This document shows positions 44,369 to 53,090 of a stretch of 64,000 nucleotides of DNA, one piece after another (position 1 is the first letter of the stretch; each line of letters opens with the position of its first letter). This DNA comes from Chloroflexi bacterium HGW-Chloroflexi-10 (GTDB lineage Bacteria > Chloroflexota > Anaerolineae > Anaerolineales > Anaerolineaceae), in contig PHBZ01000011.1 of NCBI GenBank assembly GCA_002840755.1, positions 56,728 through 120,727 on the forward strand. Reading direction: 5' to 3'. Below the pieces are notes generated by a model. The model searched no databases. It worked only from the letters and a program-made list of their open reading frames with translations, and was not told the origin of the DNA. A program made the translations under genes and the position numbers.

Positions 44369-44959
44369 TTATATACAAAAAAGTTCAATCGAGTCTGCCT
44401 GATCGAGAGCCATGGTGGTGCTTGGTTTGGTTAGCAGCCAGAATACGACTGCCAGGTCCCCCACAGCGCCGGAGGCATTCATTACCAGTGCAATCAGCAA
44501 GAACCATATGAATTTGAGCGGGATGAAGGGAATCAGCGCTACCCCCAACAGACTGAGGAGAATAAAGGGTGCGATGCCAATTACCAGGTACTGGTTGCGC
44601 GGGATATACCAGCCAGGCATGGCTGCATAGGCATACAAGCCTTTGAAGCCAAATATGGGTTTGTGGCGAGTGAATATCCAGAAAAAAGCACCATGCACAG
44701 CCTCATGCAGCACCAATACGAACGCGATAGAAGCGATTAGCCCGCCCAGAACACCAAAGGTTTCTGAGATTCCACTGAATTCAAAAGAACCGTCGCCTAA
44801 ATCTGTGCGCAATAAGGATGCGATCAGCCCAAAGAACCACAAAAAGAAGAGCACAAGCAGAATCCCGACCACGTTTAACCCGATTAGGATTTTTCTGCTT
44901 TTTAAATCAAATATTCCGCTGGACTGATATCCTGGTGGCAAGGTTTGGGTAGGCTGCAT
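44369..44959 (-). CDS. DUF3267-type membrane protein with HExxH
   Basis: 196-aa integral membrane protein with four to five helices. The helix FVLVLHEAVHGAFFWIF contains HEAVH, a zinc-metalloprotease-like motif, and GAVGDLAVVFWLL near the C terminus supplies an Asp, as in the DUF3267 and M50-like families. It may be a site-2-like intramembrane protease, but activity is unproven. AAGGAG seven bases upstream fits the ATG at 44959; an in-frame start 11 codons upstream is less likely. It lies just upstream of the STAND gene on the same strand, but base composition differs, so the association may be recent. Confidence 0.75.
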   Translation of the reverse strand: MQPTQTLPPGYQSSGIFDLKSRKILIGLNVVGILLVLFFLWFFGLIASLLRTDLGDGSFEFSGISETFGVLGGLIASIAFVLVLHEAVHGAFFWIFTRHKPIFGFKGLYAYAAMPGWYIPRNQYLVIGIAPFILLSLLGVALIPFIPLKFIWFLLIALVMNASGAVGDLAVVFWLLTKPSTTMALDQADSIELFCI

Positions 44960-45068
44960 GGACGTGCTCCTTAAAGGCAAAGTATCTTCCAAGTATACTA
45001 TGATCCGCGAGCCAATTTATGTAAAGCATCTGCGGAACAATGTTTTGAGAATTGGTGATACAAAATAC

Positions 45069-47045
45069 TTATTCTGAATCCATTATTCGCAAGAGAGTGT
45101 ATGAATGATTTTGGTACACAATCGTCACAGGTATATCAGAAACGAAAAGTTGATCCGGATTGGCATTTAATATCACATAATCTGCTCCCAAATTCTTTGT
45201 AAAATCCAGGAATCCTGCAGGGCTTTGTAAAAACCAGGCATAGGTTGTGGAGTAATCTGCCAGTTGTGTATAGATTTTGTCCCAGTTCACCATTTTTGCC
45301 GGTTTAGAGAAACCCACGGCACGGTCTTTCCATGAATAAACCAAGGAATGTTGGGCTAGATAGCGTACAGCCAGCGGTAATGTATCACGGGCATCTTGTG
45401 CAAAAAATACACCTGAGCCAACCGGGGTCTGGCTTTGCAACACTATCATCAACTTTTGAATATCAGTTGTTTCTGCGCATAAAATGTTTCCCTGGGATAA
45501 GCAGCTTCGTGTTTTTTCAAAAAGCAAAAAATCCGTGCTGTGGTAAGTATAATACTTTGCCAGAAAGATGAACCCGAAAAGCAGGAGGAGTGCTTTCGTC
45601 CATTTTTGTTTTAAGATATTTGAGAACGCGCTTGAACCACCGATGAAAGCTAATCCTAAAAATGGAACGAAATAGCGGGTGCCTCGGATTAACTCCGTTT
45701 CTATTGGGAGAATGCGCAAATAGGTTTCTACTGTGCGTTCAATGAAAGGGAGCATTACCGCAACCAGAAAAATGCCCACCAGCCAGGAAAGCAGCAGACC
45801 GGCAAATCTACGCTGCTTCCGGCGGCAAAGCCACATCCAAAACAGACCCACTAAACCCAGGGGAAAAATCCAGGACCCAACATAGAATCTAAAAAGCTGT
45901 TGCATGGCTGCCGGCACATTCAAGATATCTGGTGGAAAATAAGTGCGATACATATTGATCATCTGTGCGTAATTCACAACTTCACCGTGATCCCGTGCGC
46001 CCAGATAATTTGCAATAAAGACGGAAGCCGCTATCAGCATAATGAAAGCCAGGGCGATACTGACAGCCACTTTTTTGGAGAAACGCCAATCATGCGGCAT
46101 TTGACTGAACATTCCCAGCAGCACGACCGCCATGATGGTGGGGGTGCCAACGGCATGGATATAAGCCAGTAAACCGGTCAGAAAAGCAATCAGCGGCCAT
46201 TTTCGCGGTTGGTCGCGCCATAACCAGATCAGCCCCAATAAAAATGGCAACAAGGCCTGAATCAATGTGCGTGGTACGGAATCATCTGCCAACCCCCAGT
46301 TTTCAAATAGCAAGTAAACAGGAATGCTATTGAAAACGACCAGGATCAGTGCCCAGATGCGGCTGCCCATTAGGGTGCGGCCAAACCAATACGTACTGGA
46401 CAGGGTTAGAAAAACTGTTGGTCCTAATAAAACCACAAATGCAAGACTGTAATTTCCTAACAATATTCCCAACCAACTGACCAGTAATACATGTAATTGA
46501 AAATAAATGCGAAAATTGCTGGGGTCATTTAAAAAATAGTCTTTTGCAAAAAACTCGGGGTTATTATGTGCTGCGGCCATGGAAGAAATATTGGCGGCAT
46601 CACTGCCCAAAATCACCAGGGGATAATTTCCCTGCATACGCTCGAGCATTGCCAGAATTGAGAAAACCAACATCAAAGCCAGGAGCAAAACATCCCAACG
46701 ATTAAAAGATTTCCATTCTATGGATTTTTCTGCTGCAGAAAAATTCACGATGTGCCCTAAGCGTTTTTCAAACCAGCTATCCAGAGCCTGCAATGCACTG
46801 CGCAAGCGGGCACTTATTTGTTCCTGCTCAGGCAAAACAAAACGAACAAATGCCATCACCAGCAATGCGAACCCGATCAGCCCCGCGCCAGACAAACGTA
46901 GCGCAAAAAGGACACCTTGCCCTGGCAAGCGGCCTATCCGGTTTTGTGTCCAGGTATTTACCACCGGCTCCAGTACTCCCAACAGTAACACAATTCCCAA
47001 CAGGGCTAAAAAAACAGTGAGAATTACCGGAATACGCCTTTTCAA
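45069..47045 (-). CDS. Large multi-pass membrane protein, possibly GT-C-type
   Basis: 658-aa membrane protein with roughly 12 helices: two near the N terminus, a soluble stretch (about 78-115), then a dense set from about 120 to 520, and a C-terminal soluble region (about 530-658). The first large loop (LGSDAANISSMAAAHNNPEFFAKDYFLNDPSN) contains acidic residues where GT-C lipid-linked glycosyltransferases carry catalytic ones. C-terminal segments such as YVILNANPDQLFV resemble the extracytoplasmic domains of such enzymes. No confident family match. It probably acts in cell-surface glycan assembly. Confidence 0.6.
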   Translation of the reverse strand: MKRRIPVILTVFLALLGIVLLLGVLEPVVNTWTQNRIGRLPGQGVLFALRLSGAGLIGFALLVMAFVRFVLPEQEQISARLRSALQALDSWFEKRLGHIVNFSAAEKSIEWKSFNRWDVLLLALMLVFSILAMLERMQGNYPLVILGSDAANISSMAAAHNNPEFFAKDYFLNDPSNFRIYFQLHVLLVSWLGILLGNYSLAFVVLLGPTVFLTLSSTYWFGRTLMGSRIWALILVVFNSIPVYLLFENWGLADDSVPRTLIQALLPFLLGLIWLWRDQPRKWPLIAFLTGLLAYIHAVGTPTIMAVVLLGMFSQMPHDWRFSKKVAVSIALAFIMLIAASVFIANYLGARDHGEVVNYAQMINMYRTYFPPDILNVPAAMQQLFRFYVGSWIFPLGLVGLFWMWLCRRKQRRFAGLLLSWLVGIFLVAVMLPFIERTVETYLRILPIETELIRGTRYFVPFLGLAFIGGSSAFSNILKQKWTKALLLLFGFIFLAKYYTYHSTDFLLFEKTRSCLSQGNILCAETTDIQKLMIVLQSQTPVGSGVFFAQDARDTLPLAVRYLAQHSLVYSWKDRAVGFSKPAKMVNWDKIYTQLADYSTTYAWFLQSPAGFLDFTKNLGADYVILNANPDQLFVSDIPVTIVYQNHSYTLLRIMDSE

Positions 47046-47423
47046 ATCGTTTTTCCTTTGGAGAATTTGTGTTGCTCAGTTCTTTTTTTGACTGCGGATG
47101 AGGCTGCTTGTTATTGGCTTATTGTTGTGTCTGTCAGGAGAATCGTTACAAAATCTTTTCCCGTTATAACAATTATCCGGATCAGAAACACTTACATCGG
47201 GGAAAATTATAGCATACGCATTGCCTCATAAATACTTCTACTATAGGAAAGTGCGTTGCATCAAAATACGGGCAGCCTTAAAAAGATATTCAGGAGCGAA
47301 TGACAAAATTGTTTATAAGTTTTGAAGGGTTATTTTTAATTTGGGGTTACGAATTTTTTAATGTAAAATCTCCTAATCCGAGGAATTGCGGTTATTAAGT
47401 TTTGTCATTTATGGAGGCAGCCG
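47046..47423. other. Intergenic spacer between divergent genes
   Basis: 378 bases of AT-rich DNA upstream of the leftward membrane-protein gene and the rightward lyase gene. Besides the candidate promoter at 47341, I see no gene, strong hairpin or repeat. Confidence 0.6.
47341..47369 (+). promoter_or_regulatory. Candidate promoter of the CitE-like gene
   Basis: TTGGGG (47341-47346), 17-bp spacer, TAAAAT (47364-47369), about 55 bases before the start codon. Confidence 0.35.
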
Positions 47424-48302
47424 ATGCGCGCCAGAAGAGCTCTTTTATACATGCCCGGGGATGATTTACGAAAAATTCAAAAAGCCGCTGGTTTACAGGT
47501 GGATTGTGTGGTGATGGACCTGGAAGATGCGGTAGCTACTCATTGCAAAGACGAAGCGCGAAAGGTAACGGCCAGTGCATTAGGCAGCCTGGATTTTGGC
47601 GGTTCAGAACGCCTGGTGCGGATTAATTCATTTGTTTCCGGGCAGGCGGAAGATGATCTCAGGGCTGTATTACCGGCCAGACCGGATGGTATTCTGCTTT
47701 CAAAGACGACCCAACCTGCCGACCTGGTGCGCCTGGATGAATTGATCCGCCGGGCAGAAATGGAGCATGGGTGGCCGGAAAACAGTATTCTTATGATAGC
47801 CATTCTGGAGAATGCGCTGGGTATTGTTAACCTGGCGGAGATTTGCCGGGCAGGAGGCAGTCGTTTAAGTGCCCTGGTGTGCGGGGGTGAGGATTTGGCA
47901 GCCGATATGAATGCCATTCGCAGCCGAGATGCCCGCGAATTGTTTTACGCGCGCAGTGCCGTGGTGCTGCATGCAGCAGCATTCCGGTTGCAGGCTATTG
48001 ACATGGTGTGCACCGATTTTACGGATCCGGGTTTGGCTGCTCAGGAGGCACGCGCAGGCATGCAAATGGGCTTTTCCGGCAAGCAAATTATCCATCCCAA
48101 TCAGGTGGAGCCTGTGCAAAGTGCTTTTACACCGGATGAAGATGAGATTGTTTATGCGATGCAGATTATCCGTCAATTTGAACATAGTATACAAAATGGC
48201 CATGCGGCTTTTGCCCTGGACGGCGCCATGGTGGATCTGCCGGTGGTGATACGAGCACGCAGCTTGCTGGAACGTGCTCGTGCAGGTGGAAAAATCGAAT
48301 AA
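47424..48302 (+). CDS. CitE-like CoA-ester lyase (HpcH/HpaI aldolase family)
   Basis: 292-aa TIM-barrel enzyme. RARRALLYMPGDDLRKIQKA opens the barrel, VVMDLEDAVA carries metal-ligand acidic residues, RINSF the substrate Arg, ILENALGIVNLAEI the Glu ligand, and GGEDLAADM and GKQIIHPNQVEPV are characteristic. Such enzymes cleave citryl-CoA, malyl-CoA or citramalyl-CoA, or hydrolyse malyl-CoA. No citrate lyase partners are nearby, so a stand-alone role is more likely. GGAGG six bases before the ATG decides the start. Confidence 0.88.
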   Translation: MRARRALLYMPGDDLRKIQKAAGLQVDCVVMDLEDAVATHCKDEARKVTASALGSLDFGGSERLVRINSFVSGQAEDDLRAVLPARPDGILLSKTTQPADLVRLDELIRRAEMEHGWPENSILMIAILENALGIVNLAEICRAGGSRLSALVCGGEDLAADMNAIRSRDARELFYARSAVVLHAAAFRLQAIDMVCTDFTDPGLAAQEARAGMQMGFSGKQIIHPNQVEPVQSAFTPDEDEIVYAMQIIRQFEHSIQNGHAAFALDGAMVDLPVVIRARSLLERARAGGKIE

Positions 48303-48362
48303 AGCGGGATGGAGTGCTTATGAAAACTAATTCGGCAAAGGCTGGTGCTGCTGCGGCTTGAT

Positions 48363-48390
48363 TTTACAGATTGGAAAAAATCAGTATAAT
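48363..48390 (+). promoter_or_regulatory. Promoter of the CAP-like secreted protein
   Basis: TTTACA (48363-48368), 16-bp spacer, TATAAT (48385-48390). This gives a leader of about 165 bases to the ATG at 48561. Confidence 0.5.
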
Positions 48391-48560
48391 TACAGATAAA
48401 TATACTCGTATTACAATCTTATCCCCCGAAAGGATCACTCTTTAGCACGGTATATGAACTTTTTTGCAGAATTATCTCCTTTAATTTTTCTGAATTAAGC
48501 ATTTTCCCGAATGACACATTGCATTCTCTGCATGCAGTGTGATTTGCCGTGCTGCCTATT

Positions 48561-49505
48561 ATGAACTATAAAATATTCAGACACAACAATTTCTTTAATA
48601 CCAGACGACTGACCAGTAAGGTTTTGGCAACTGTATTAATGCCCTTGTTGTTGGTTCCTATTTTATTTGCAATGATGCCAGTACAAAAAACGCGTGCCGC
48701 AACCGATCACAGGGTTTATCTGCCTTTGGTGATGAAGGGAGGTATATCTTCAGATAATCAGCTTTGCCCGGAGGGAGACCAGCAGTGGTTATGCCTGTTG
48801 AATCAATACCGCGATGCCGCCGGCCTGCCGGATGTGTTTGTGAACGCCAATTACGCTGATTCTTTGGACTTGCATACGCGTTATTTGCTGCTCAATCCTG
48901 GCCAGACTGATTTGCACGCTGAATATCCGAGCAACCCGGGTTACACCCCGCAGGGTAAGGAAGCTGGCGGGCAAAGTAATATGTCCTGGAAAGGCAGTGT
49001 GGATTTCACTACCACGGAGACGATGGCCTTATGGATGGGGGTTGCCACGCATCGCTTTAATATGCTGCACCCCAATCTTTCTGCCAGCGGCTATGATCTT
49101 TCCTGTGATGGCCGCAACTGTGCCGCGGGTTTGAATATCCTTGGGAGTCTGCCGTTATCTTACAATATCAGCGATACCGATGTGATTTATCCCGGTGAGA
49201 ACCAGAGCGGCATTCCGGTCGCCGCTTTCCCGGTCACCTGGGCATTTTACATGCCCTGGTACGGCACGGAGAGTGATGCCGATGAAGTGGACCTGATCTC
49301 TGGTGAAATTTATAATCAGCAAAATCAGAAAATAGGGATCACCCGCTGGGAACCCAACCATACGGACGGGCGTTGGGATTATAAGAACCAGGTGGTGCTC
49401 ACCCCGGTTGAACCATTGCTCAGCGGGCAGACCTATCGCGTAGAAATCACGGTGCGCTTCCAGGGGGAAACCCTGCAGCGCAACTGGTCTTTCAGTACAC
49501 GCTGA
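48561..49505 (+). CDS. Secreted CAP/SCP-like domain protein
   Basis: 314-aa exported protein. A signal peptide (about 20-47) is followed by VYLPLVMKG (52-60). The middle (about 70-215) resembles a CAP domain: WLCLLNQYRDAAGLPDVFVN, ADSLDLHTRYLL, DLHAEYPSNPGYTPQG, TETMALWMGVATHRFNMLHPNLSASGYDLSC. The C terminus (about 225-314) is beta-rich with VVLTPVEPLLSGQTYRVEI, like a fibronectin or Ig-like fold. CAP proteins are secreted and often of unknown activity. ATG 48561 is chosen over an in-frame GTG at 48549; neither has a clear ribosome-binding site. Confidence 0.7.
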   Translation: MNYKIFRHNNFFNTRRLTSKVLATVLMPLLLVPILFAMMPVQKTRAATDHRVYLPLVMKGGISSDNQLCPEGDQQWLCLLNQYRDAAGLPDVFVNANYADSLDLHTRYLLLNPGQTDLHAEYPSNPGYTPQGKEAGGQSNMSWKGSVDFTTTETMALWMGVATHRFNMLHPNLSASGYDLSCDGRNCAAGLNILGSLPLSYNISDTDVIYPGENQSGIPVAAFPVTWAFYMPWYGTESDADEVDLISGEIYNQQNQKIGITRWEPNHTDGRWDYKNQVVLTPVEPLLSGQTYRVEITVRFQGETLQRNWSFSTR

Positions 49506-49527
49506 CAAAAATATTACCGATTGAAGC

Positions 49528-49558
49528 TTGACTCTACCCCAGGGGGAGAGACTATACT
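49528..49558 (+). promoter_or_regulatory. MerR-type promoter and operator
   Basis: TTGACT (49528-49533) and TATACT (49553-49558) are separated by 19 bp, the over-long spacer typical of MerR-controlled promoters. A dyad CTCTACCCC-A-GGGGGAGAG (49532-49550, one mismatch) fills it. The MerR gene follows at once, so it is very likely autoregulated. Confidence 0.88.
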
Positions 49559-49585
49559 CTACTTATTCCAAAGTGGAGAATGACG

Positions 49586-50971
49586 ATGCTGAAAATTGGA
49601 GACTTCTCACGGCTAGCCAATATCACCATCAAGGCGCTGCGCCATTATGATGAGCTTGGTTTGCTAAGACCGGTTTATACCGACAAGTACAACGGTTACC
49701 GTTACTATCAACTGGAGCAGCTGCCGCGGCTCAACCGCATACTGGCGTTGAAGGATTTGGGATTCTCGTTGGAACAGGTCAATTTGTTGATCAATGAGGA
49801 GCTCCCGGTAGAGCGCTTGCAGTTCTTGCTGAGCCAGCACCAGCGTCAACTGCATACCCAAATTCAAGAGGAACAGCAGCGCCTGGAACGCGTGGCTGCA
49901 CGCTTACGCCAGATAGAGCATGAAGGCTGCCTGCCGGCGCATGAGGTTTTAATCAAGACGGTTCCTGATCTGTGGGTGACCAGTCGGGCGTTGACTGTGC
50001 TGCCGGGAGTGCGCTTTTCCCATCTGGTCAGTTCCATGCAAAAACGATTGCAGGAGTGGACACGTGAGCACCAACTGGTGGATTGCGGTCCGTGGATGCT
50101 CTTGCAGCAAACGATGCGCATCCAGGAAGAGGATAATCTTTCTGAGTTAGCCTGCGGAGTTACGGCCGCGCGCAACAAGAAACTCGCTGCTTTGCGTGAG
50201 GATCAGGTGAATCTGCGGGTTTTGCCAGGCAGCACTCAAATGGCGAGTGTGGTTCATAGCGGTTCGCGGGAGTCTTTATCGGAAGCCTACACCAGCCTGT
50301 ATTCCTGGAGCGAGCATAATGGCTTTTTTGTAGTTGGTACCAGCCGCGAGATCTGCCTGAATGAGAATGAGGAAAAGACAGATTGCCGGGTGACTGAAGT
50401 GCAGGTGCCTCTGGAGAGTATTGAAGACCGCAAGCACAAGTTCTTTACGGTAACGGAACGCAAGGAAAGCGATTTTGGCCCGAAATTTGAAAGACGAGCG
50501 GCCTTTATGGCAGTCGGGATGCGCTATTACGGCAACAATGAGGATAAAGGTATTGGCCGGATGTGGGGCGAATTTAATAAAAGAATGGGTGAGATTGAGC
50601 ATACTACCGGCAAAATGGAATCTTTCGGTCTGTGCTCCCCCACCGAGCCAACACCTGAAGGCAATTTTGAGTATATCGCCAGCCTGGAAGTGATACGGGC
50701 CGAGCACATTCCGGAGGGAATGACGCTGCGCTTTGTGCCAGAGCAGGATTACGCCGTGTTTACGCATGTGGGTAAGCTGGATAACCTGGGCGGCACCTAC
50801 GAATACATTTTCCAGACCTGGCTGCCGCAGTCCGGGTATGCTATGGCGGATGCTACCGATTTTGAGCTGTACACCGAGGAGTTTATCCCGGGGGATGAGA
50901 AGAGCCGGTTTTATATTTACATCCCAATAAGAGAAGCTGGAATTGGGAAAGCCGTTGAGAAAACAGTATAA
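49586..50971 (+). CDS. MerR-family regulator with two GyrI-like effector domains
   Basis: 461-aa regulator. The DNA-binding domain (1-70) has LKIGDFSRLANITIKALRHYDELGLL and YRYYQLEQLPRLNRILALKDLGFSLEQV. A coiled dimerisation helix follows (about 75-112). Two ligand-binding modules then appear: about 115-290, and about 300-455 containing AFMAVGMRYYG and YAVFTHVGKLDNLGGTYEYIF. Relatives such as BltR/BmrR have about 270 aa and one module, so this one is doubled. The ATG at 49586 has GGAG at good spacing; the upstream ATG at 49580 has one base. The adjacent BtrH-like and phosphotransferase genes suggest response to an aminoglycoside-like or cationic compound, which is inference. Confidence 0.88.
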   Translation: MLKIGDFSRLANITIKALRHYDELGLLRPVYTDKYNGYRYYQLEQLPRLNRILALKDLGFSLEQVNLLINEELPVERLQFLLSQHQRQLHTQIQEEQQRLERVAARLRQIEHEGCLPAHEVLIKTVPDLWVTSRALTVLPGVRFSHLVSSMQKRLQEWTREHQLVDCGPWMLLQQTMRIQEEDNLSELACGVTAARNKKLAALREDQVNLRVLPGSTQMASVVHSGSRESLSEAYTSLYSWSEHNGFFVVGTSREICLNENEEKTDCRVTEVQVPLESIEDRKHKFFTVTERKESDFGPKFERRAAFMAVGMRYYGNNEDKGIGRMWGEFNKRMGEIEHTTGKMESFGLCSPTEPTPEGNFEYIASLEVIRAEHIPEGMTLRFVPEQDYAVFTHVGKLDNLGGTYEYIFQTWLPQSGYAMADATDFELYTEEFIPGDEKSRFYIYIPIREAGIGKAVEKTV

Positions 50972-51012
50972 ATAAAACGGATTACACCGAAGAAAGAAAA
51001 AGGGTCTCTGAA

Positions 51013-52053
51013 ATGAAGATGTTAGAAGTGCCGCATAAAGTGTGTGCAACCACGTGTATGGTGAATGGGCTTGAAGATCTGTATGAATGGCACACCGGTC
51101 AGCGTTTGCCGGATTACCTTTTCTTCCATCTGAGTGGATTAGGCACCGGGTTTACCTACCTGAAAAATAAAAACGCGCTGGCGCCGCGAATCACATTCTG
51201 GGGAAATTCCACGCAGCGCCAATATGCTGCCCTGGCAGGGGTGGTGGGTTTTCGCTGGCAGGTGCGGGAAGGGCGTGGTTTTCCTTTCAGCCTTCAGCAG
51301 GTGAAAGAGCTTGTTGATAGAGGTAAACCGGTGGTGCTGGGCGCGCTGGATATGTTTCACCTGCCGTATTTCGAGAAGTTCTATCACCGTTTTCATATCC
51401 CGATCCATTATGTATTGATGGTTGGGTATGATGATGCGGGCGTGTGGGTGCATGATTGTGACCGCCCGGAGGCGCAACGGATTCCTTACCGCGACCTGGA
51501 GCAAGCCTGGAATGTGAATGTGCCCGGGATTTCTTTGAAGAATACTTTCTTTGTATTTCAGTTCGGGGAAGATACGCCGGGTATTGAAACGATCGTCACC
51601 CTGGGGCTGCAGCACTGCGCGGAAGCCATGCTTAAACCGCCAGCCGGGATGTTTGGTGTTCGCGGGATGCGCAAGCTGGCTGAGGAACTGCCACTTTGGC
51701 CGCAGGAATTGAACGCCGCACAACTGAACGCTTCTTTGCGGCACCTGGCGGAGTACACCGGTTTCCCGCCCATGCTGCCGAACCGTCTCAGCGGTTTCCA
51801 TGTGCCCAATGTACACGCCGGCGCACGCGATAACCTGGCCAAGTTATTGAAGCAGTTGGGAGCCCAGTATCAGCGCTCTGAGTACAACCAGGCGGCGGAG
51901 CTGTTGGGGCAGGCCGGGGAGCAGATTGAAGCGCTGACCGAGCAGGTGGTGGACGTTATCCTGCGTAAAAGCAGCAGCCTGGATATGGCAGCCGAAAGCG
52001 TGCGAAAGATTGCCGTTTTAGAGGAAGAAGCTTACGGACTGCTGGCGGGGTAG
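51013..52053 (+). CDS. BtrH-like N-terminal domain protein (C39-peptidase fold)
   Basis: 346-aa cytoplasmic protein. The N-terminal part matches the BtrH family: HKVCATTCMVNGLEDLYEW with Cys11 and Cys15, then FFHLSGLGTGFTYL. GKPVVLGALDMFHLPYFEKFYH and HYVLMVGYDD, with VHDCDRPEAQRIPYRDLEQAW, complete a papain-like fold with His and Asp. The C-terminal part (about 190-346) is helical, like DUF4872. BtrH transfers an acyl side chain in butirosin biosynthesis; related proteins occur widely without assigned reactions. It lies 41 bases after the MerR gene and is likely controlled by it. Confidence 0.78.
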   Translation: MKMLEVPHKVCATTCMVNGLEDLYEWHTGQRLPDYLFFHLSGLGTGFTYLKNKNALAPRITFWGNSTQRQYAALAGVVGFRWQVREGRGFPFSLQQVKELVDRGKPVVLGALDMFHLPYFEKFYHRFHIPIHYVLMVGYDDAGVWVHDCDRPEAQRIPYRDLEQAWNVNVPGISLKNTFFVFQFGEDTPGIETIVTLGLQHCAEAMLKPPAGMFGVRGMRKLAEELPLWPQELNAAQLNASLRHLAEYTGFPPMLPNRLSGFHVPNVHAGARDNLAKLLKQLGAQYQRSEYNQAAELLGQAGEQIEALTEQVVDVILRKSSSLDMAAESVRKIAVLEEEAYGLLAG

Positions 52054-52149
52054 AGAGCATCACCGCTTTTTAAGTGAAATGATAAGCCGTATAATAAGGA
52101 AGCAGGCTTTTCGTGCAAAATCTGAATGAGCCAGAACGGATGACCGCTG

Positions 52150-53076
52150 ATGGAAACAGATATTCCGTTGGATCTTATAAACCAGGTATTGCAGCAGACC
52201 TTCGGAACGCAGGTTGAAATAGCCCAATACCAAATCAGTAAAAAACTCCACGATTATCTTGTGTTGTTGGTACAACTTCGCCACCCTGCCATTGATATCG
52301 TGATCAAACTGGCCGGGCCGGCAGCACCATTGGCCAGCTTTTTTGACCGGACAGCCCTGCTGCATCAGCTTGTCGCGCAGCAAACGTCGATTCCGGTGTG
52401 CGAAATTTTGGCGGTTAATATGTCCTACCAAACCTGGCCGTGGCGTTATCTGATCAAGAGGTTTATTGCGGGGCAGGAGTGGGCGGCCGTGCGACCTCTA
52501 TTAAACAGGGTGGAATTGAGCGGAGCCTACCAGCAGCTGGGTGCTGCCGTGGCGCAGCTCCACACGATCCGGTTTCCCGTCTTTGGTGAAATAGACCTGA
52601 ATGGCGACCGGGAAGCGCAACCCTACGCTGCCGCGTTGGCAGAACATGCCCGCGGGATCATTCAAAGCGACCATTTGCGCGATCTGTTTTCAATGGCTTT
52701 GGAGAAAAACCGCGCACTTTTCACGGATGTTGATCAGCCGCGCCTGTGTCATGAGGATCTTCACAAGTACAACATCCTCTTTCAATACGATCAGGGGCAA
52801 TGGCGACTGGCAACTATTCTTGATTTTGACAAAGCCTGGGCGGGCCACCCGGAAAGCGATCTCGCCCGCCTGGAACTATGGAAAGGCATGACTACGAAGG
52901 ATTTTTGGGAAGCCTATCATGCTATCTGCGCGGTGGATGCGCTCTACGAGCAGCGCCGTCCCATTTACCAATTGCTATGGTGCTTTGAGTATGCCGATCC
53001 GAGCGAGGCGCATCTTGCGGATACCCGGCGTCTGTGCGCGCAGTTAGGGCTGCCCAGGTTCAGCCGGTTTGATTAA
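52150..53076 (+). CDS. Aminoglycoside phosphotransferase-like kinase
   Basis: 308-aa protein with a small-molecule kinase fold. LRHPAIDIVIKLAGP may hold the ATP Lys. The catalytic loop is LCHEDLHKYNILF (HxDxxxxN), and the metal site is ILDFDKAWAGHPESDLAR. These identify the APH/choline kinase superfamily, but the acceptor is not defined; many environmental members are not resistance enzymes. There is no strong ribosome-binding site before the ATG. It follows the BtrH-like gene by 96 bases; a TATAAT-like box at 52091 may give separate expression. Confidence 0.82.
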   Translation: METDIPLDLINQVLQQTFGTQVEIAQYQISKKLHDYLVLLVQLRHPAIDIVIKLAGPAAPLASFFDRTALLHQLVAQQTSIPVCEILAVNMSYQTWPWRYLIKRFIAGQEWAAVRPLLNRVELSGAYQQLGAAVAQLHTIRFPVFGEIDLNGDREAQPYAAALAEHARGIIQSDHLRDLFSMALEKNRALFTDVDQPRLCHEDLHKYNILFQYDQGQWRLATILDFDKAWAGHPESDLARLELWKGMTTKDFWEAYHAICAVDALYEQRRPIYQLLWCFEYADPSEAHLADTRRLCAQLGLPRFSRFD

Positions 53077-53090
53077 GGCGGTGGGTGAGG

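Noticed and set aside
50276..51049. Long leftward open frame antisense to the MerR gene
   Set aside because: It overlaps the conserved MerR effector domains fully, has no ribosome-binding site or known motif, and fits a codon-bias shadow.
51139..51816. Leftward open frame antisense to the BtrH-like gene
   Set aside because: Shadow of a conserved gene; composition unlike a real protein.
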